Under the pieces are notes generated by a model, which made no database searches, had not been told where the DNA came from, and worked only from the letters and a program-made list of their open reading frames with translations. Below are positions 51,990 to 60,988 of a stretch of DNA of 64,000 nucleotides, one piece after another. This DNA is from Methylopumilus sp947499625 (GTDB lineage Bacteria > Pseudomonadota > Gammaproteobacteria > Burkholderiales > Methylophilaceae). The DNA is taken from the NCBI GenBank assembly GCA_965234475.1, contig OZ248397.1:1240001-1304000 (forward strand). The letters run 5' to 3'. Position numbers and translations under genes: made by a program. Position 1 is the first letter of the stretch, and each line of letters begins with the position of its first letter.

Positions 51990-53318
51990 TTAAAAATCTG
52001 GGAGTAAAGATTTTTCTGTATTAACTTTTAATTCGGTTGGTGACTTGATATTAAATATTTTTAAAATGCCACCCATCACTGCAAGCAGTCTATATTCAGA
52101 TTGTTCCACAGTATAGAGACCAGAAAGCAACGTCGACTTCGCCTGAAACATTTCATTTTCAGCGTTCATCAAGTCAAGTAAAGTTCGTTTACCAATCTCA
52201 TATTGTGACTGATATGCATCTTTAACTGAGGCCGCCTTGGTAGCACTCTCTACATAAAAATCTAAGGATATTTTAGTAGCCTTTCTTGCAACCCATGCTC
52301 GACCTACTTCTTCTTCAATCATTCTTTTAATATTATTTTCTCCTTCAATCGCTGAGTTGGCACGCGCACTGAGTTCCGCTATCTTAGCTTGATCAGCCCC
52401 CCCTCTAAAAAGATTGTAGTCCATCTTCATCATCAGCGTGTTGTCTTCATTCTTGCCTGTAATACCATCGATATTTCGATTTCTTGTCGCACCTGCCTCT
52501 AAACTAATGATTGGCATATACCTTGATCTGGCTGCTGCTTCGGCCTCTTTGGCCGCCTTGGTGTCACTACTTGCCACCTTAAGGGATGCATTATTATTCG
52601 TCGCAATTTCGTTTGCCAATTCGACTAAAGCTGGTATGGCTCGCGAAATGGATTCGGGTTTAATTAAATTTTTAGGCAATTCACCCACCAGTCTTTTATA
52701 GCGAAATTTAGCGTCATCGAGAGCGGCTTCCTTTGCAGCAAGGGTCGAACTGGCAAGCGCAGTTCTTCCTTCCGCCAGCTGAAGATCTGCTTGTGTTGCA
52801 ATACCGGCCGTCGCACGTTCACGAATTTTTTCTAGATAGTTTTGGTGGGACTCCAAATTATTTTTAGCAAGCTGAAAAATTTCTTCGGTCTTCAATACCT
52901 CCATATAAATATCTGCCACCCTCTGCGATACGGAGTCAGACACATCAAACACCTTACTATCGAGCGCTTCGAGCCTAGCTCTTTGTCTTTTAATCTCGCC
53001 TGAAACTGCCCCACCATCATAGATCATCTGCCTTGCTATGATTGAAACCTCTTGTCGATCTAAGGATCTATCATTAATGGATGCGGTGTTGGTCCGCTCA
53101 TTACCGCCCCCCAATCTTAGATCAAGTGTCGGAAAACGTCCTGCTTTTGCATTGTCTAATTCTTTTTCACTTGCATTACGATTGGAGATAGCAGCCAAAA
53201 CTTCTGGGTTGGTGCGAATGGCTTTTTCAATCGCTTGCGTAAGCGTATCCGCCGAAGCGGTTAGACTTCTAAAACATATACAAAGAAATAGGATGGTTGC
53301 ACGATATCTAGGCGGCAA
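51990..53318 (-). CDS. TolC-family outer membrane channel of the type I secretion system
   Basis: 442 residues with a signal peptide (FLCICFRSLTASA). The outer-membrane efflux fold shows long heptad-rich helices; EKAIRTNPEVLAAISN and YQSQYEIGKRTLLDLMNAENE are the usual TolC/LapE/AggA patterns. Its start overlaps the end of the adhesin gene by 11 bases, so it is translationally coupled with the presumed cargo. Together with the ABC and HlyD genes it completes the channel from cytoplasm to exterior. Confidence 0.9.
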   Translation of the reverse strand: MPPRYRATILFLCICFRSLTASADTLTQAIEKAIRTNPEVLAAISNRNASEKELDNAKAGRFPTLDLRLGGGNERTNTASINDRSLDRQEVSIIARQMIYDGGAVSGEIKRQRARLEALDSKVFDVSDSVSQRVADIYMEVLKTEEIFQLAKNNLESHQNYLEKIRERATAGIATQADLQLAEGRTALASSTLAAKEAALDDAKFRYKRLVGELPKNLIKPESISRAIPALVELANEIATNNNASLKVASSDTKAAKEAEAAARSRYMPIISLEAGATRNRNIDGITGKNEDNTLMMKMDYNLFRGGADQAKIAELSARANSAIEGENNIKRMIEEEVGRAWVARKATKISLDFYVESATKAASVKDAYQSQYEIGKRTLLDLMNAENEMFQAKSTLLSGLYTVEQSEYRLLAVMGGILKIFNIKSPTELKVNTEKSLLPDF

Positions 53319-56300
53319 CTTGGGTCACCGTAATATTTTGCTGTAGAAGAAGTACAACGTTTTGTGTCAATGAAGAATTATCTATACCTACCCAAGTATC
53401 AAAATAATTGCCTGTTGCAGAATCATAGGTGTAGTTATCCGTTTGTAGCCAAGTCACAGCACCTCTTCCTGATGTGCGACTTGACGTGATGAGATCAACA
53501 GTGTCATCACTCGCTTTCCCTGAAATGACTATACCTTTAGCGTCCGAATTAAACACATCATCAAAATTAATATTAAGGTTATACGTGGTGCTATCTGATG
53601 AGCCTAAATCAATTTTTTCAATGCCAGTCACATTGGCTAAATTAATATTTTGTGTGCCATCAGTTAGACCACTAAAAATTAATGTATCAAGCCCTGTGCC
53701 CCCAGTTACTGTTGGAGTGCTCGATGCTTGTGTGAATGTTTCACTAGCGCTGGTTCCAACGGCAGGGGATGAAGAATTTGCACTCGCAATAGATAAATCT
53801 GCGTCACCGGTGTTTGTAAAGATACCTTGCTTACTCGTATCTGACCAATCAAAAACCCAACCCGCTTCTGTGCCAAGCCCACTCGAAGAACCTGCTGCTA
53901 AAATTCCACTATTCCAGCCAACACCATCCGCATCATAATAAGAGTAAACATTCACTTCGTTTGCGCTACCCCAAGCAGCATTTCCATCTTGCACATAATC
54001 AATCACATACGTTCCAGCTGCACTTAAATTATTGATCGTTTGGTTTGTAGAATATCCTAACCCACCTGTGACATCTGCCTTATTTACATAACCATAACCG
54101 TAATACACATCGCCCCCCGAAGTATAAGTAAAGTGAAAATTGTAATACTGCAAAGTACTCACTGAATTAGTAAAGTCAGCTTCCGTGGTGGGCGTAAAAC
54201 CACTGCTTTGATTGTTGTAATTTACAACACTGCCTGATTCGGAACCAAGCCCACTAATACCGGCAACCCAATTGTTGCAAGTGCCACCAGCTTCTGCCAC
54301 TGTGCCTGTGTCAGCACCGCTCGTAATATTAGATGCTGTTTTAGCATAAGTAAATGTGGTGGTGGTCGGTGCACCTGTGATGGTGTAAGTGCCATCAATC
54401 GCATCATGGCCTGCGGTATTGATCGTCACACTGTCTCCTGTGACATAACCATGGGCAGTCGATGTGGTGATGGTGACGACATTACTTGTTAAAGCTACAT
54501 TAGAAATATTAGAAATAGTTATAGTGCCTGAAGCGGATGAGGTGTAGTTAAATGTTGTGGCAGTAACGCTCGTAATTTGAAAGTACCCGTTTAAACTTGA
54601 ATAGGACGTATCTTCAACATAAACATAATCGCCAACAGCGTATCCGTGATTGCCTGATGTGGTGATAGTCGCAGTGGTGCCAGTGCGAGCAACTTGAGTA
54701 ATTGTTTTTTCAAGATGCACTTCAGTGTTGTAACCTGCACCTCCTACCCCCGTATCTGCATCATAATATTGATATACAGACACTCTATTTAAAGTGCCCC
54801 ATGTTGATGCATACACATAATCAATCGTGTAAATTCCTGCCTCGCCACTAATGGCGGGGGTTTGAGCATCTGTGATATTACCCACTGCATAAGTATTTGC
54901 AGCCGCGTAGCCATAGCCGTAATAAATATCACCTGAATTAGGTGCAGTCGTGTTGTAAGTAAAATGAAATTGGTAATATTGGAGTGTAGTATTAGATGTC
55001 ACAAAGTCGGCTTCTGAGGCAGTGGTAAAAGTAGTAGTGCTAGCTCCAAGATTTGTAATCGAACCTGATTCAGAACCTAACCCTGTTGTACCTGATGCAG
55101 ATACTGTGTTATCCCAATACACACCATCTGTATCGTAGTAGGAATAGATAGTCACTTCATTTTTAGTTCCGTTGTTACTGTTATACACATAATCAATCGT
55201 ATAAATTCCTGCCTCGCCACTAATAGCATCAGCTTGCGTAGTTGTAATGTTGCCCACTGCATAAGTATTTGCAGCCGCGTAGCCATAGCCGTAATAAATA
55301 TCACCTGACGTGTAAGTAAAATGGAATTGATAATATTGGACTAGGTTAGCTGAAGAAAAGTCAGCTTCCGTAGAGGTCGAAAAGGAAGTATTCAAACCAT
55401 CATAACTCGTCACCGACCCTGATTCAGAACCTAACCCTGTGTAACCCGCACCACTCGCCATATTGTTCCAACCAATACCACCCGTATCTGCATCGTAATA
55501 AGAATACACTTGCACTTCACCGGCGGTACCGGAAGTCGTGTCATACACGTAGTCAATCGTATAAGTTCCTGCCTCGCCATTAATAGCAGCAGCTTGCGCA
55601 GATGTGATATTACCCACTGCGTAGGTCGTATCAGATTTGAGTGTTGTGCCGTAACCGTAATAAGTATCCCCTGAGGTGTAAGTAAAGTGGAAGTAATAAA
55701 TTTGTAAAGTAGCTGATGTCGTCGTGAAATCTGCTTCAGTTGAAATTGAAAAACTATTAGTAAGCCCGGTTGAACTAGTGACTTTCCCTTCTTCAGAACC
55801 TAAACCTGTTTTACCCGAACCACTCACCGTGTTATCCCAACCAACACCACCCGTATCTGCATCGTAGTAGGAATAGATATTCACTTCACCGGCCGTACCA
55901 TAAGTAGTGTCATACACCCAGTCAATCGTGTAAGTGCCTTGAGCACCGGTAGGTGTCACCACGGTTGCAGTGGTGTATGCACTATCGGTATAACCGTAAC
56001 CGTAATAGGTGTCCCCTGTGGTGTAAGTGAAGTGGAAGTAATAAAGTTTTAAAGTCGGATCGGCAATTGTGCCGGTGTCAGCTGTGCTATTAATCGTGCC
56101 TGATGAGCCAGTGGTGGTGTAAGTAAATGTATCTGTCGTCACACCTGTGATGGTGTAAGTGCCATCAAGTACATCATTGCTTGTACTATTTACTGTGACG
56201 CGGTCACCTGTTTTATAACCATGCGCAGCCGCGGTGATGGTAGCTGTCGTGGCTGAACGAGATACAAATGTAATGCCTGTCGCAATAAAGTCAGCTTCAG

Positions 56301-56388
56301 TGTCTGTACTAAAGCCTGTGCTCTTTTCTTTATAGTCAGTGATGGTGCCTGATTCAGAACCTAAACCTGTTTTACCCGAACCACTCAC
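53308..56388 (-). CDS. Repetitive type I-secreted adhesin, 5' end truncated at a repeat junction
   Basis: 1026 residues. Most of it is a repeat of about 115-120 residues: YYFHFTYTSGDTYYGYG..., then YTIDYVYDTT..., VNIYSYYDADTGG, GWDNTVSGSG and TGLGSESG. Five YYGYG copies are visible. Two other inserts hold HGYxxGDxVTIN...DGTYTITG blocks. The last 150 residues (TGGTGLDTLIFSGL, IEKIDLGS, WLQTDNYTYDSATGNYFDTW, hydrophobic C-terminus) look like a type I secretion end with RTX-like features. The GTG start falls inside a repeat, overlaps the upstream stop (GTGA), and has no ribosome-binding site of its own. The true N-terminus is therefore missing or supplied otherwise. Confidence 0.75.
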   Translation of the reverse strand: MSGSGKTGLGSESGTITDYKEKSTGFSTDTEADFIATGITFVSRSATTATITAAAHGYKTGDRVTVNSTSNDVLDGTYTITGVTTDTFTYTTTGSSGTINSTADTGTIADPTLKLYYFHFTYTTGDTYYGYGYTDSAYTTATVVTPTGAQGTYTIDWVYDTTYGTAGEVNIYSYYDADTGGVGWDNTVSGSGKTGLGSEEGKVTSSTGLTNSFSISTEADFTTTSATLQIYYFHFTYTSGDTYYGYGTTLKSDTTYAVGNITSAQAAAINGEAGTYTIDYVYDTTSGTAGEVQVYSYYDADTGGIGWNNMASGAGYTGLGSESGSVTSYDGLNTSFSTSTEADFSSANLVQYYQFHFTYTSGDIYYGYGYAAANTYAVGNITTTQADAISGEAGIYTIDYVYNSNNGTKNEVTIYSYYDTDGVYWDNTVSASGTTGLGSESGSITNLGASTTTFTTASEADFVTSNTTLQYYQFHFTYNTTAPNSGDIYYGYGYAAANTYAVGNITDAQTPAISGEAGIYTIDYVYASTWGTLNRVSVYQYYDADTGVGGAGYNTEVHLEKTITQVARTGTTATITTSGNHGYAVGDYVYVEDTSYSSLNGYFQITSVTATTFNYTSSASGTITISNISNVALTSNVVTITTSTAHGYVTGDSVTINTAGHDAIDGTYTITGAPTTTTFTYAKTASNITSGADTGTVAEAGGTCNNWVAGISGLGSESGSVVNYNNQSSGFTPTTEADFTNSVSTLQYYNFHFTYTSGGDVYYGYGYVNKADVTGGLGYSTNQTINNLSAAGTYVIDYVQDGNAAWGSANEVNVYSYYDADGVGWNSGILAAGSSSGLGTEAGWVFDWSDTSKQGIFTNTGDADLSIASANSSSPAVGTSASETFTQASSTPTVTGGTGLDTLIFSGLTDGTQNINLANVTGIEKIDLGSSDSTTYNLNINFDDVFNSDAKGIVISGKASDDTVDLITSSRTSGRGAVTWLQTDNYTYDSATGNYFDTWVGIDNSSLTQNVVLLLQQNITVTQVAA

Positions 56389-56390
56389 CG
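53870..56390. repeat. Degenerate repeats of about 350-365 bases in the adhesin gene
   Basis: The YYGYG-coding segment recurs near 56000, 55653, 55288, 54924 and 54095. Intervals are 347-365 bases except the last, where an insert of about 460 bases with two HGYxxGD blocks intervenes. The GLGSESG-coding segment recurs with the same period. Some pairs are nearly identical over 60 bases or more. Confidence 0.8.
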
Positions 56391-59300
56391 TGTTGTTCCA
56401 ACCGTGACGGCGCCTGAACTAAGTGCATCACTCCTTCCGTAGGCTAATGTACCGGCTGAAATGGTCGTTAACCCGGTGTAGGTGTTAGCCCCGGATAAGG
56501 TCCAAGTGCCTGACCCTTCTTTAGTTAAAGCTCCCACTCCTGAAATAATTCCACTTAATGTTTGAGTGGTTGTACCAATGGAAAGTGTTCCGGCATTAGC
56601 AATAGCACCTGCATAAGTTCCACTTCCTAATGTTCCTGTAACTGATAACGTTCCTGCAGAAATTGTCGTTGCACCTGTGTAGGTGTTAGCCCCTGAGAGG
56701 GTGAGCGTGCCAGAGCCTGATTTAGTGAGAGCTACGGTTGTGGCCGAACCGTTTTGTATAAGCCCTGAGAAGGTGGTTGATGTGTTAAGACCCCCTGCAG
56801 TTAAAGTGAGTGTGCCACTCGCACTGCTAGTGATCGTTCCTGCCCCTGCAATAGAACCCACCGTTTCAGAAAATCTATTTAAGTCAAATGTGCCTGTGAC
56901 GACTAAAGCGCTGGCATCCGCTATACGACTTGCGGCGCCAAGCTTTAAAGTACCGGCTGAAATGGTTGTTGTACCAGTATAGGTGTTAGCACCTTCGAGG
57001 GTGAGCGTGCCAGAGCCTGATTTAGTGAGAGCTACGGATGTAGCCGAACCGTTTTGTATAAGCCCTGAGAAGGTGGTTGATGTGTTATCACTCCCTGCAG
57101 TTAAAGTGAGTGTGCCACTCGCACTGCTAGTGATCGTTCCTGTTCCTGCCCCTGCAATAGAACCCACCGTTTCAGAAAATCCATTTAAGTCAAATGTGCC
57201 TGTGACGACTAAAGCGCTGGCATCCGCTATACGATCTGAGGCGCCAAGCTTTAAAGTACCGGCTGAAATGGTTGTTGTACCAGTATAGGTGTTAGCCCCT
57301 GAGAGGGTGAGCGTGCCAGAGCCTGATTTAGTGAGTGTGCCACCACTGCTTGTAAGGTTGGATAACCAAGTGACAGTTTGACTATTGGTATCAATCTTGT
57401 ATTGTTGACTCGCATCTGTACTAACACGTGATGAGTAGTCTGTAGTATTGGTGGCCGAGTATTGTAAAACACCACCACTCATAACAATACTACCAACGGA
57501 TGTCGCGATCCCCATGGGGCCAGAAGTGTTGCCATTTTGAGCAGACCCTAGATTAAGTGTACCGGCTGAAATAGTAGTCGTACCGGTATAGGTGTTAGCC
57601 CCTGAGAGGGTGAGCGTGCCTGAGCCTGATTTAGTGAGAGCACCACTACCGGCTAATATGGCAGTGATGGTGGTGTAATTGTCATGACTTATCGTATAGC
57701 TTGTTCCCGTTAAAATGCTGCTACCGCGAATGTCACCCCCTCCACTACCGATGGTCACAACGCCGACAGTACTTGGGTGGTTTATCCATAAATAAGCCGC
57801 ACCGGTAATGGAGATGTTGTTACCCAAGCCCAAACTTCCTTCGCTTTGGGTCAGTATTAAACCATTGGTCAATGTAATACCACCGTAGAAGGTATTTTCG
57901 TTGTTGTGTAAATAGAGCCAACTTGAACCAGACTTAACCAAGGCAGTATTGCCCAATATTTTTCCTCGATAACGATGATCATAGCTACCAAAGTCATTGT
58001 TGAGTGTGAACGTGCCCCCGCCAAGGTCCATATCAGCGTAGGAACTGACGCCATAGGAGGGGGCGCTCGGTAAAGAATTCAATGTGACCGAAAGAGGGCC
58101 TACACCTGTGCCGGAAGCTGTGATTGAATAACTGGTGCCAGACGGCCCTAGTATAATGTTTGCCCCAGTAAGTGTAAGGGTTGCGGCGGCAGCACCTGCA
58201 CTTTTCAAAATAGAGCCATTTACGGTAATCGTTCCATCAGATTGCGAACCGGTTGAAATTGAAACATTGGTGCCGGTATTCAGCGCACTATTAATGTTAG
58301 ATACATTAATAACGCTAGTTTCGAGGGCTGTAAAATCAGTGCCAGAGGTGAAGGACGTGCCGCTATTTGATGCAGTCGATATACTGACATTAAAGGGGTC
58401 AAGCAGCCATTCACCCCCGTTGCCGAAAGAGGAAGCCGCACTCACCATAATATCGTCGGTTAATAGGCGATGACCAGAGGTTTCAATCATGCCACCATTG
58501 CCACCTAAAATACCTGCGTCAGCTATAAAATTCCCATAAGCGCGGGTAATACTTAAGGGATTGCTAATATCAGACCATGCCACGATGGTGCCGCCATTGC
58601 CAAAACCCGATGCGCTGGCATCGAGGACCGCCCCTTGATGTATCGTGTTATACGTAGATTGGAAAACACCATGACTTCCTTGCCAGTCGCCTCCCACTAA
58701 GATCTTGCCGCCCCCATTAAGGCCTTGTGCTTTAAGACGACTTAAAGAGCCGAGGGTCACTTCTTTTCCCGTGAGGGTTATTTGGCCTCCAACATCTTGC
58801 AATGAACTCACATCTATCGTGCCATTGATGAAGCTAGCGCCCCCTGGGCCTGCATCTACCACAACAGTTTTAGCCTTGATTTGACCGGTTGTGGAGACGA
58901 GTCGAACGACCCCATTCTCCGTGACGAATGCATTAGCACTTTGAGGCATATTAATGGTTTGATCGACCAGATCTTGCGAAGATCGCGCTTTGAGGATGAC
59001 CGTCCCTGACTCTGCCTTCATGTCACCGCTATTCTCAATAAAGGCTGCTAAAGAAGATTCATCTACCGCTATGCTTAATTTACGATTCGGGTCGAGCGCT
59101 ACAGTCACTTTTTTGCCACTCACTAAAGCAACGTCCCCGAGGGTCGCGACGATAGTGCCCTCATTTCTCACATCAGGACCAATTAAAGCAACCGCCTCTC
59201 CTTTGATCGAGCCTTGATTAGTAATCGGTTGGTTGCTGGTACGCGTGAATTCATAATGCCCAGAGAGGAAGTTTTGATCAGTGATATCGCTCACGCTAGC

Positions 59301-59726
59301 CACTATTAAACCGACATCTACCATGGACCCACGGCCGAATAAAATACCACTTGGATTGACTAAAAAGATATTGCCATTCGCGCTCATCTGACCAAAGATG
59401 CTCGATGGACTCCCGCCTGTCACGCGGTTTAAGGTGATGGCATTGGCTGAAGGCTGTTGAAAGTTGACCGACGCATCGCGACCGATGCTAAAGGATTGCC
59501 AGTTGATGATACCACTCTGTGAGGCTTGATTTATTTGCATCTGGCCTAGTGCACTAGTGATATTAATATCGCCTGCGGCAATGACAGGGTCGGTTGGGAG
59601 GGTTAAATTATCAGCCTGTACATGAAAGGTCGCAAGTAAGCAGGCCATAAACCAAGCGACAGATTGCGTTGTCCGGCTCTGTTTTTTTCTTTTTAATAAA
59701 AAGTATTTATGGTTGAGTGTCTGCAA
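56385..59726 (-). CDS. Filamentous-haemagglutinin-type exoprotein with autotransporter-associated repeats, C-terminus lost
   Basis: 1113 residues from a TTG at 59726. A long signal peptide (basic KYFLLKRKKQSR, hydrophobic WFMACLLATFHVQA) is followed by a TPS secretion domain (about 40-300) with FLVNPSGILFGRGS, as in two-partner exoproteins. The second half has PATR-type repeats, GSGTLTLSGANTYTGTTT and ISAGTL, at least seven times. It ends abruptly at SSGAVTVGTTR, where the repeat array of the next gene begins in another frame. No TpsB transporter gene is in the window. It ends without a beta-barrel domain. Confidence 0.78.
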   Translation of the reverse strand: MQTLNHKYFLLKRKKQSRTTQSVAWFMACLLATFHVQADNLTLPTDPVIAAGDINITSALGQMQINQASQSGIINWQSFSIGRDASVNFQQPSANAITLNRVTGGSPSSIFGQMSANGNIFLVNPSGILFGRGSMVDVGLIVASVSDITDQNFLSGHYEFTRTSNQPITNQGSIKGEAVALIGPDVRNEGTIVATLGDVALVSGKKVTVALDPNRKLSIAVDESSLAAFIENSGDMKAESGTVILKARSSQDLVDQTINMPQSANAFVTENGVVRLVSTTGQIKAKTVVVDAGPGGASFINGTIDVSSLQDVGGQITLTGKEVTLGSLSRLKAQGLNGGGKILVGGDWQGSHGVFQSTYNTIHQGAVLDASASGFGNGGTIVAWSDISNPLSITRAYGNFIADAGILGGNGGMIETSGHRLLTDDIMVSAASSFGNGGEWLLDPFNVSISTASNSGTSFTSGTDFTALETSVINVSNINSALNTGTNVSISTGSQSDGTITVNGSILKSAGAAAATLTLTGANIILGPSGTSYSITASGTGVGPLSVTLNSLPSAPSYGVSSYADMDLGGGTFTLNNDFGSYDHRYRGKILGNTALVKSGSSWLYLHNNENTFYGGITLTNGLILTQSEGSLGLGNNISITGAAYLWINHPSTVGVVTIGSGGGDIRGSSILTGTSYTISHDNYTTITAILAGSGALTKSGSGTLTLSGANTYTGTTTISAGTLNLGSAQNGNTSGPMGIATSVGSIVMSGGVLQYSATNTTDYSSRVSTDASQQYKIDTNSQTVTWLSNLTSSGGTLTKSGSGTLTLSGANTYTGTTTISAGTLKLGASDRIADASALVVTGTFDLNGFSETVGSIAGAGTGTITSSASGTLTLTAGSDNTSTTFSGLIQNGSATSVALTKSGSGTLTLEGANTYTGTTTISAGTLKLGAASRIADASALVVTGTFDLNRFSETVGSIAGAGTITSSASGTLTLTAGGLNTSTTFSGLIQNGSATTVALTKSGSGTLTLSGANTYTGATTISAGTLSVTGTLGSGTYAGAIANAGTLSIGTTTQTLSGIISGVGALTKEGSGTWTLSGANTYTGLTTISAGTLAYGRSDALSSGAVTVGTTR
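56391..56403. other. Frame-changing junction between the two surface-protein genes
   Basis: In these 13 bases the coding similarity passes from the haemagglutinin-type protein (GAVTVGTT) to the adhesin repeat (GWNNTVSGSG) with a one-base change of frame. Both readings are sensible across the shared stretch, as expected for a join at short homology. It may be a real deletion/fusion or an assembly joint between repeats. Confidence 0.6.
56701..57306. repeat. Tandem repeats of 300 and 306 bases in the haemagglutinin-type gene
   Basis: The block beginning GTGAGCGTGCCAGAGCCTGA recurs at 56701, 57001 and 57307 with near-identical sequence between copies. The second interval is 306 because of a six-base in-frame insertion (GAGTGT versus GAGT). 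Each unit encodes one PATR repeat plus a spacer strand set (about 100 residues). Such near-identical copies are liable to recombination and assembly collapse. Confidence 0.85.
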
Positions 59727-60004
59727 AAAATATGTCCATTATTTAGGATAGATTAACTATACCTTTCTTAACGCTCTAGCTTCATGACAAACGTCTTTAA
59801 AATTTTACTCTTTATTGCTATCTAGAGGCGATTTGTTATGTATTTACATGGGGTAAAAACACTCATGTTTCACACCATATAAAATCATGCTTTAGTCTTT
59901 TTTTCGTCGGCTAAAGATAATGAATTATTTTTTTATAAAATCAACAACACAAGATAAAATATGACATACGGTATTTAAAAAAAATTAACCCTAAGGACCC
60001 GCAA
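59727..60004. other. Intergenic region between the haemagglutinin-type gene and the lysine-tail gene
   Basis: These 278 bases hold no gene. They are AT-rich and carry the divergent start regions. CTTTAG / CTAAAG arms (about 59890-59920) form an imperfect stem around a T run. I see no strong promoter match. Confidence 0.4.
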
Positions 60005-60415
60005 ATGGAATTCGACCAAAAAGATGAAACCCCTTTTAATCTCCCCGAAAAAAAAGAGACCAATAAAAAAACATTAGCGGTTTATATTGCAGCAGGTGTG
60101 ATCTCTATCAGTTCGTTAATATTTGGTTATGCGAGTTATCAGGCTACCTACTTTAAAGATGCTGAAATCAAGAAACTTAAATCTGACTTAGAAGAAGCCA
60201 ACATAAAACTATTGCGTATCGATGCTCTTGAAAATGAAGTCAAAGAATTGGAAACTTCTTTAGCAAAAAAGACTGCTACGAAAGCAGAACCAAAAAAAGA
60301 AAAGACACCCTTGGCTAAAAAAGAAGTCAAAAAAATAGTGCCTGCAAAAAAGGTGGCAAAGAAAACAAAAATACAGGCAGGGAAAGCTCAAGAAAAAAAA
60401 TCACTTAAGAAGTAA
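60005..60415 (+). CDS. Membrane-anchored coiled-coil protein with Lys/Ala-rich tail
   Basis: 136 residues, three visible parts: a cytoplasmic-looking N-terminus, one membrane helix (about 24-46, LAVYIAAGVISISSLIFGYA), a charged coiled coil (about 50-90) and a strongly basic tail of Lys-Ala-Thr-Pro (about 91-136, e.g. KKEVKKIVPAKKVAKK) like a histone H1 tail. AAGGA lies 11 bases before the ATG. The architecture closely resembles the protein at 63315-63629. Possible roles are binding of anionic polymer (DNA, polysaccharide, murein) at the membrane. No known family recognised. Confidence 0.75.
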   Translation: MEFDQKDETPFNLPEKKETNKKTLAVYIAAGVISISSLIFGYASYQATYFKDAEIKKLKSDLEEANIKLLRIDALENEVKELETSLAKKTATKAEPKKEKTPLAKKEVKKIVPAKKVAKKTKIQAGKAQEKKSLKK

Positions 60416-60555
60416 ATTTTAAAATCAGAAAAAACACTTATGTCAACCCATTTACTGTAAGGTCACTTGCCACGGAGTACGCCTGACCAAAAAAAACGTT
60501 TTAGGGTGGTTTAGATAAAGGGTGATACCGATGATCCTTTTTTATCGCGAATAAA

Positions 60556-60882
60556 TTATTCTGCGGTTTTTGTCGCTTTATTTTTTTCTAAGGATTTTTT
60601 AGGCTCGTTACCTAAGTGAAGATCGATACCTTTAATTAAATTTTTAAATTCGTCTGTATACGTGATTTTTTTAAGGTCAGTTTTTTGGCCATAAAGTGAC
60701 ATGGCAGAAAAAATAATGGTATATAAAAGAATCACTGTAGCAACCACTGTGGTCTCAAAAAAATAATCTCGCACTAAAGTGAGGAGTGGATCTAACCACA
60801 CCCAGCCTTCTTTCACCTGATACGCAAGATTGTCTTCCCAAACCGATTGCATGGTATTTAAATATTCAAATAAAGCCGTCAT
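60556..60882 (-). CDS. Single-pass membrane protein, hypothetical
   Basis: 108 residues. An aromatic N-terminal part (EDNLAYQVKEGWVWLDPLL) precedes one membrane helix (about 43-64, TTVVATVILLYTIIFSAMSL), and the C-terminal 45 residues are charged and end in KSLEKNKATKTAE. No domain recognised. It is divergent from ugd (106-base gap) and convergent with the lysine-tail gene. The Lys/Thr tail is a mild echo of its neighbours' tails. Confidence 0.65.
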   Translation of the reverse strand: MTALFEYLNTMQSVWEDNLAYQVKEGWVWLDPLLTLVRDYFFETTVVATVILLYTIIFSAMSLYGQKTDLKKITYTDEFKNLIKGIDLHLGNEPKKSLEKNKATKTAE

Positions 60883-60988
60883 TGTTTGCTCTTCTTATAT
60901 TCAGCAAATTATAAGTGAATTCCGTATCTAGAAAAGACAAGCATTTAATAAAAGAGGTAAAATATAGCTTTAAATTCAACGAATTATT

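Noticed and set aside
53474..53938. 154-codon plus-strand ORF opposite the adhesin C-terminus
   Set aside because: Antisense shadow of repeat-rich coding sequence; the minus-strand frame has clear secretion-end features.
56385..56388. Programmed frameshift joining the two surface-protein genes
   Set aside because: No slippery heptamer is present before the stop; a deletion/fusion or assembly joint explains the frame change better.
56683..57288. Two long similar plus-strand ORFs (99 and 101 codons) opposite the haemagglutinin-type gene
   Set aside because: They are the antisense of tandem PATR repeats; the low-complexity Thr/Ser/Gly coding keeps the other strand open. No ribosome-binding sites and no protein similarity.
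60416..60555. Small RNA or terminator at the GGTCA...TGACC repeat
   Set aside because: The stem is short with a long loop and lacks a U-run on either strand in the right place.
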